From positions 1 to 5,644 of the forward strand of contig JAHWJJ010000322.1 in the NCBI GenBank assembly GCA_019348475.1: a DNA stretch of 5,644 nucleotides, read 5' to 3'. Positions 5,061 to 5,644 of the stretch are shown here, in pieces. Origin of the DNA: Gemmatimonadota bacterium (GTDB lineage Bacteria > Gemmatimonadota > Gemmatimonadetes > Longimicrobiales > Longimicrobiaceae). Position 1 is the first letter of the stretch; the number at the start of each line of letters is the position of its first letter. The position numbers and the translations under genes are program-made. The notes below the pieces were generated by a model that saw only the letters and a list, made by a program, of their open reading frames with translations, made no database searches and was not told where the DNA came from.

Positions 5061-5644
<584 letters not shown>

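Overview
This is a very GC-rich window of dense, mostly co-oriented bacterial genes. It probably comes from a Gemmatimonadota relative of the Longimicrobium type. That inference rests on the base composition, an F1 epsilon subunit without its C-terminal helical domain, an outer-membrane protein of the DUF5686-plus-barrel kind known from the Bacteroidota/FCB side of the tree, and small leader-type peptides starting MKLN. No rRNA, tRNA, CRISPR array or insertion sequence was seen.

Left part (1-1617, + strand). The window opens inside the ATPase domain of an ABC exporter (to 427). A short intergenic region then carries a good extended -10 promoter (about 436-463) overlapped and followed by phased inverted repeats (460-517). 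This drives a two-gene unit: a winged-helix protein fused to a minimal nucleotidyltransferase (552-1208), overlapping a small HEPN-like helical protein (1177-1617). It looks like an MNT/HEPN toxin-antitoxin-type module whose nucleotidyltransferase carries its own DNA-binding domain and may regulate its own promoter.

Middle (1685-4015, + strand). One large gene encodes an exported, possibly lipidated, 776-residue protein. It has a proline-rich linker, a periplasmic beta-rich domain resembling DUF5686, a four-cysteine cluster and a C-terminal Omp85/TpsB-like beta-barrel with a VRGY motif. It ends beside an 8-bp tandem repeat and a strong bidirectional terminator (4060-4089).

Right part (4112-5644, - strand). 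Converging on that terminator are two tandem genes of 47 and 48 codons, too short to be called automatically. They share a leader block (MKLN..DL.V.SF) and a core block (PNDPTPATFC.ICP), and their tails differ but each keeps a third Cys. They look like precursors of a ribosomally made, post-translationally modified peptide, possibly pinensin-like lanthipeptides, and no maturation enzyme is visible nearby. Upstream of them lies a 317-bp gene-free stretch holding several hairpins, including a long CACGGAG repeat hairpin. Beyond it are the end of the ATP synthase operon: atpC and the C-terminal part of atpD, joined by a one-base stop/start overlap.

The most interesting items are the paired peptide precursors and the HTH-nucleotidyltransferase/HEPN pair with its phased operator.
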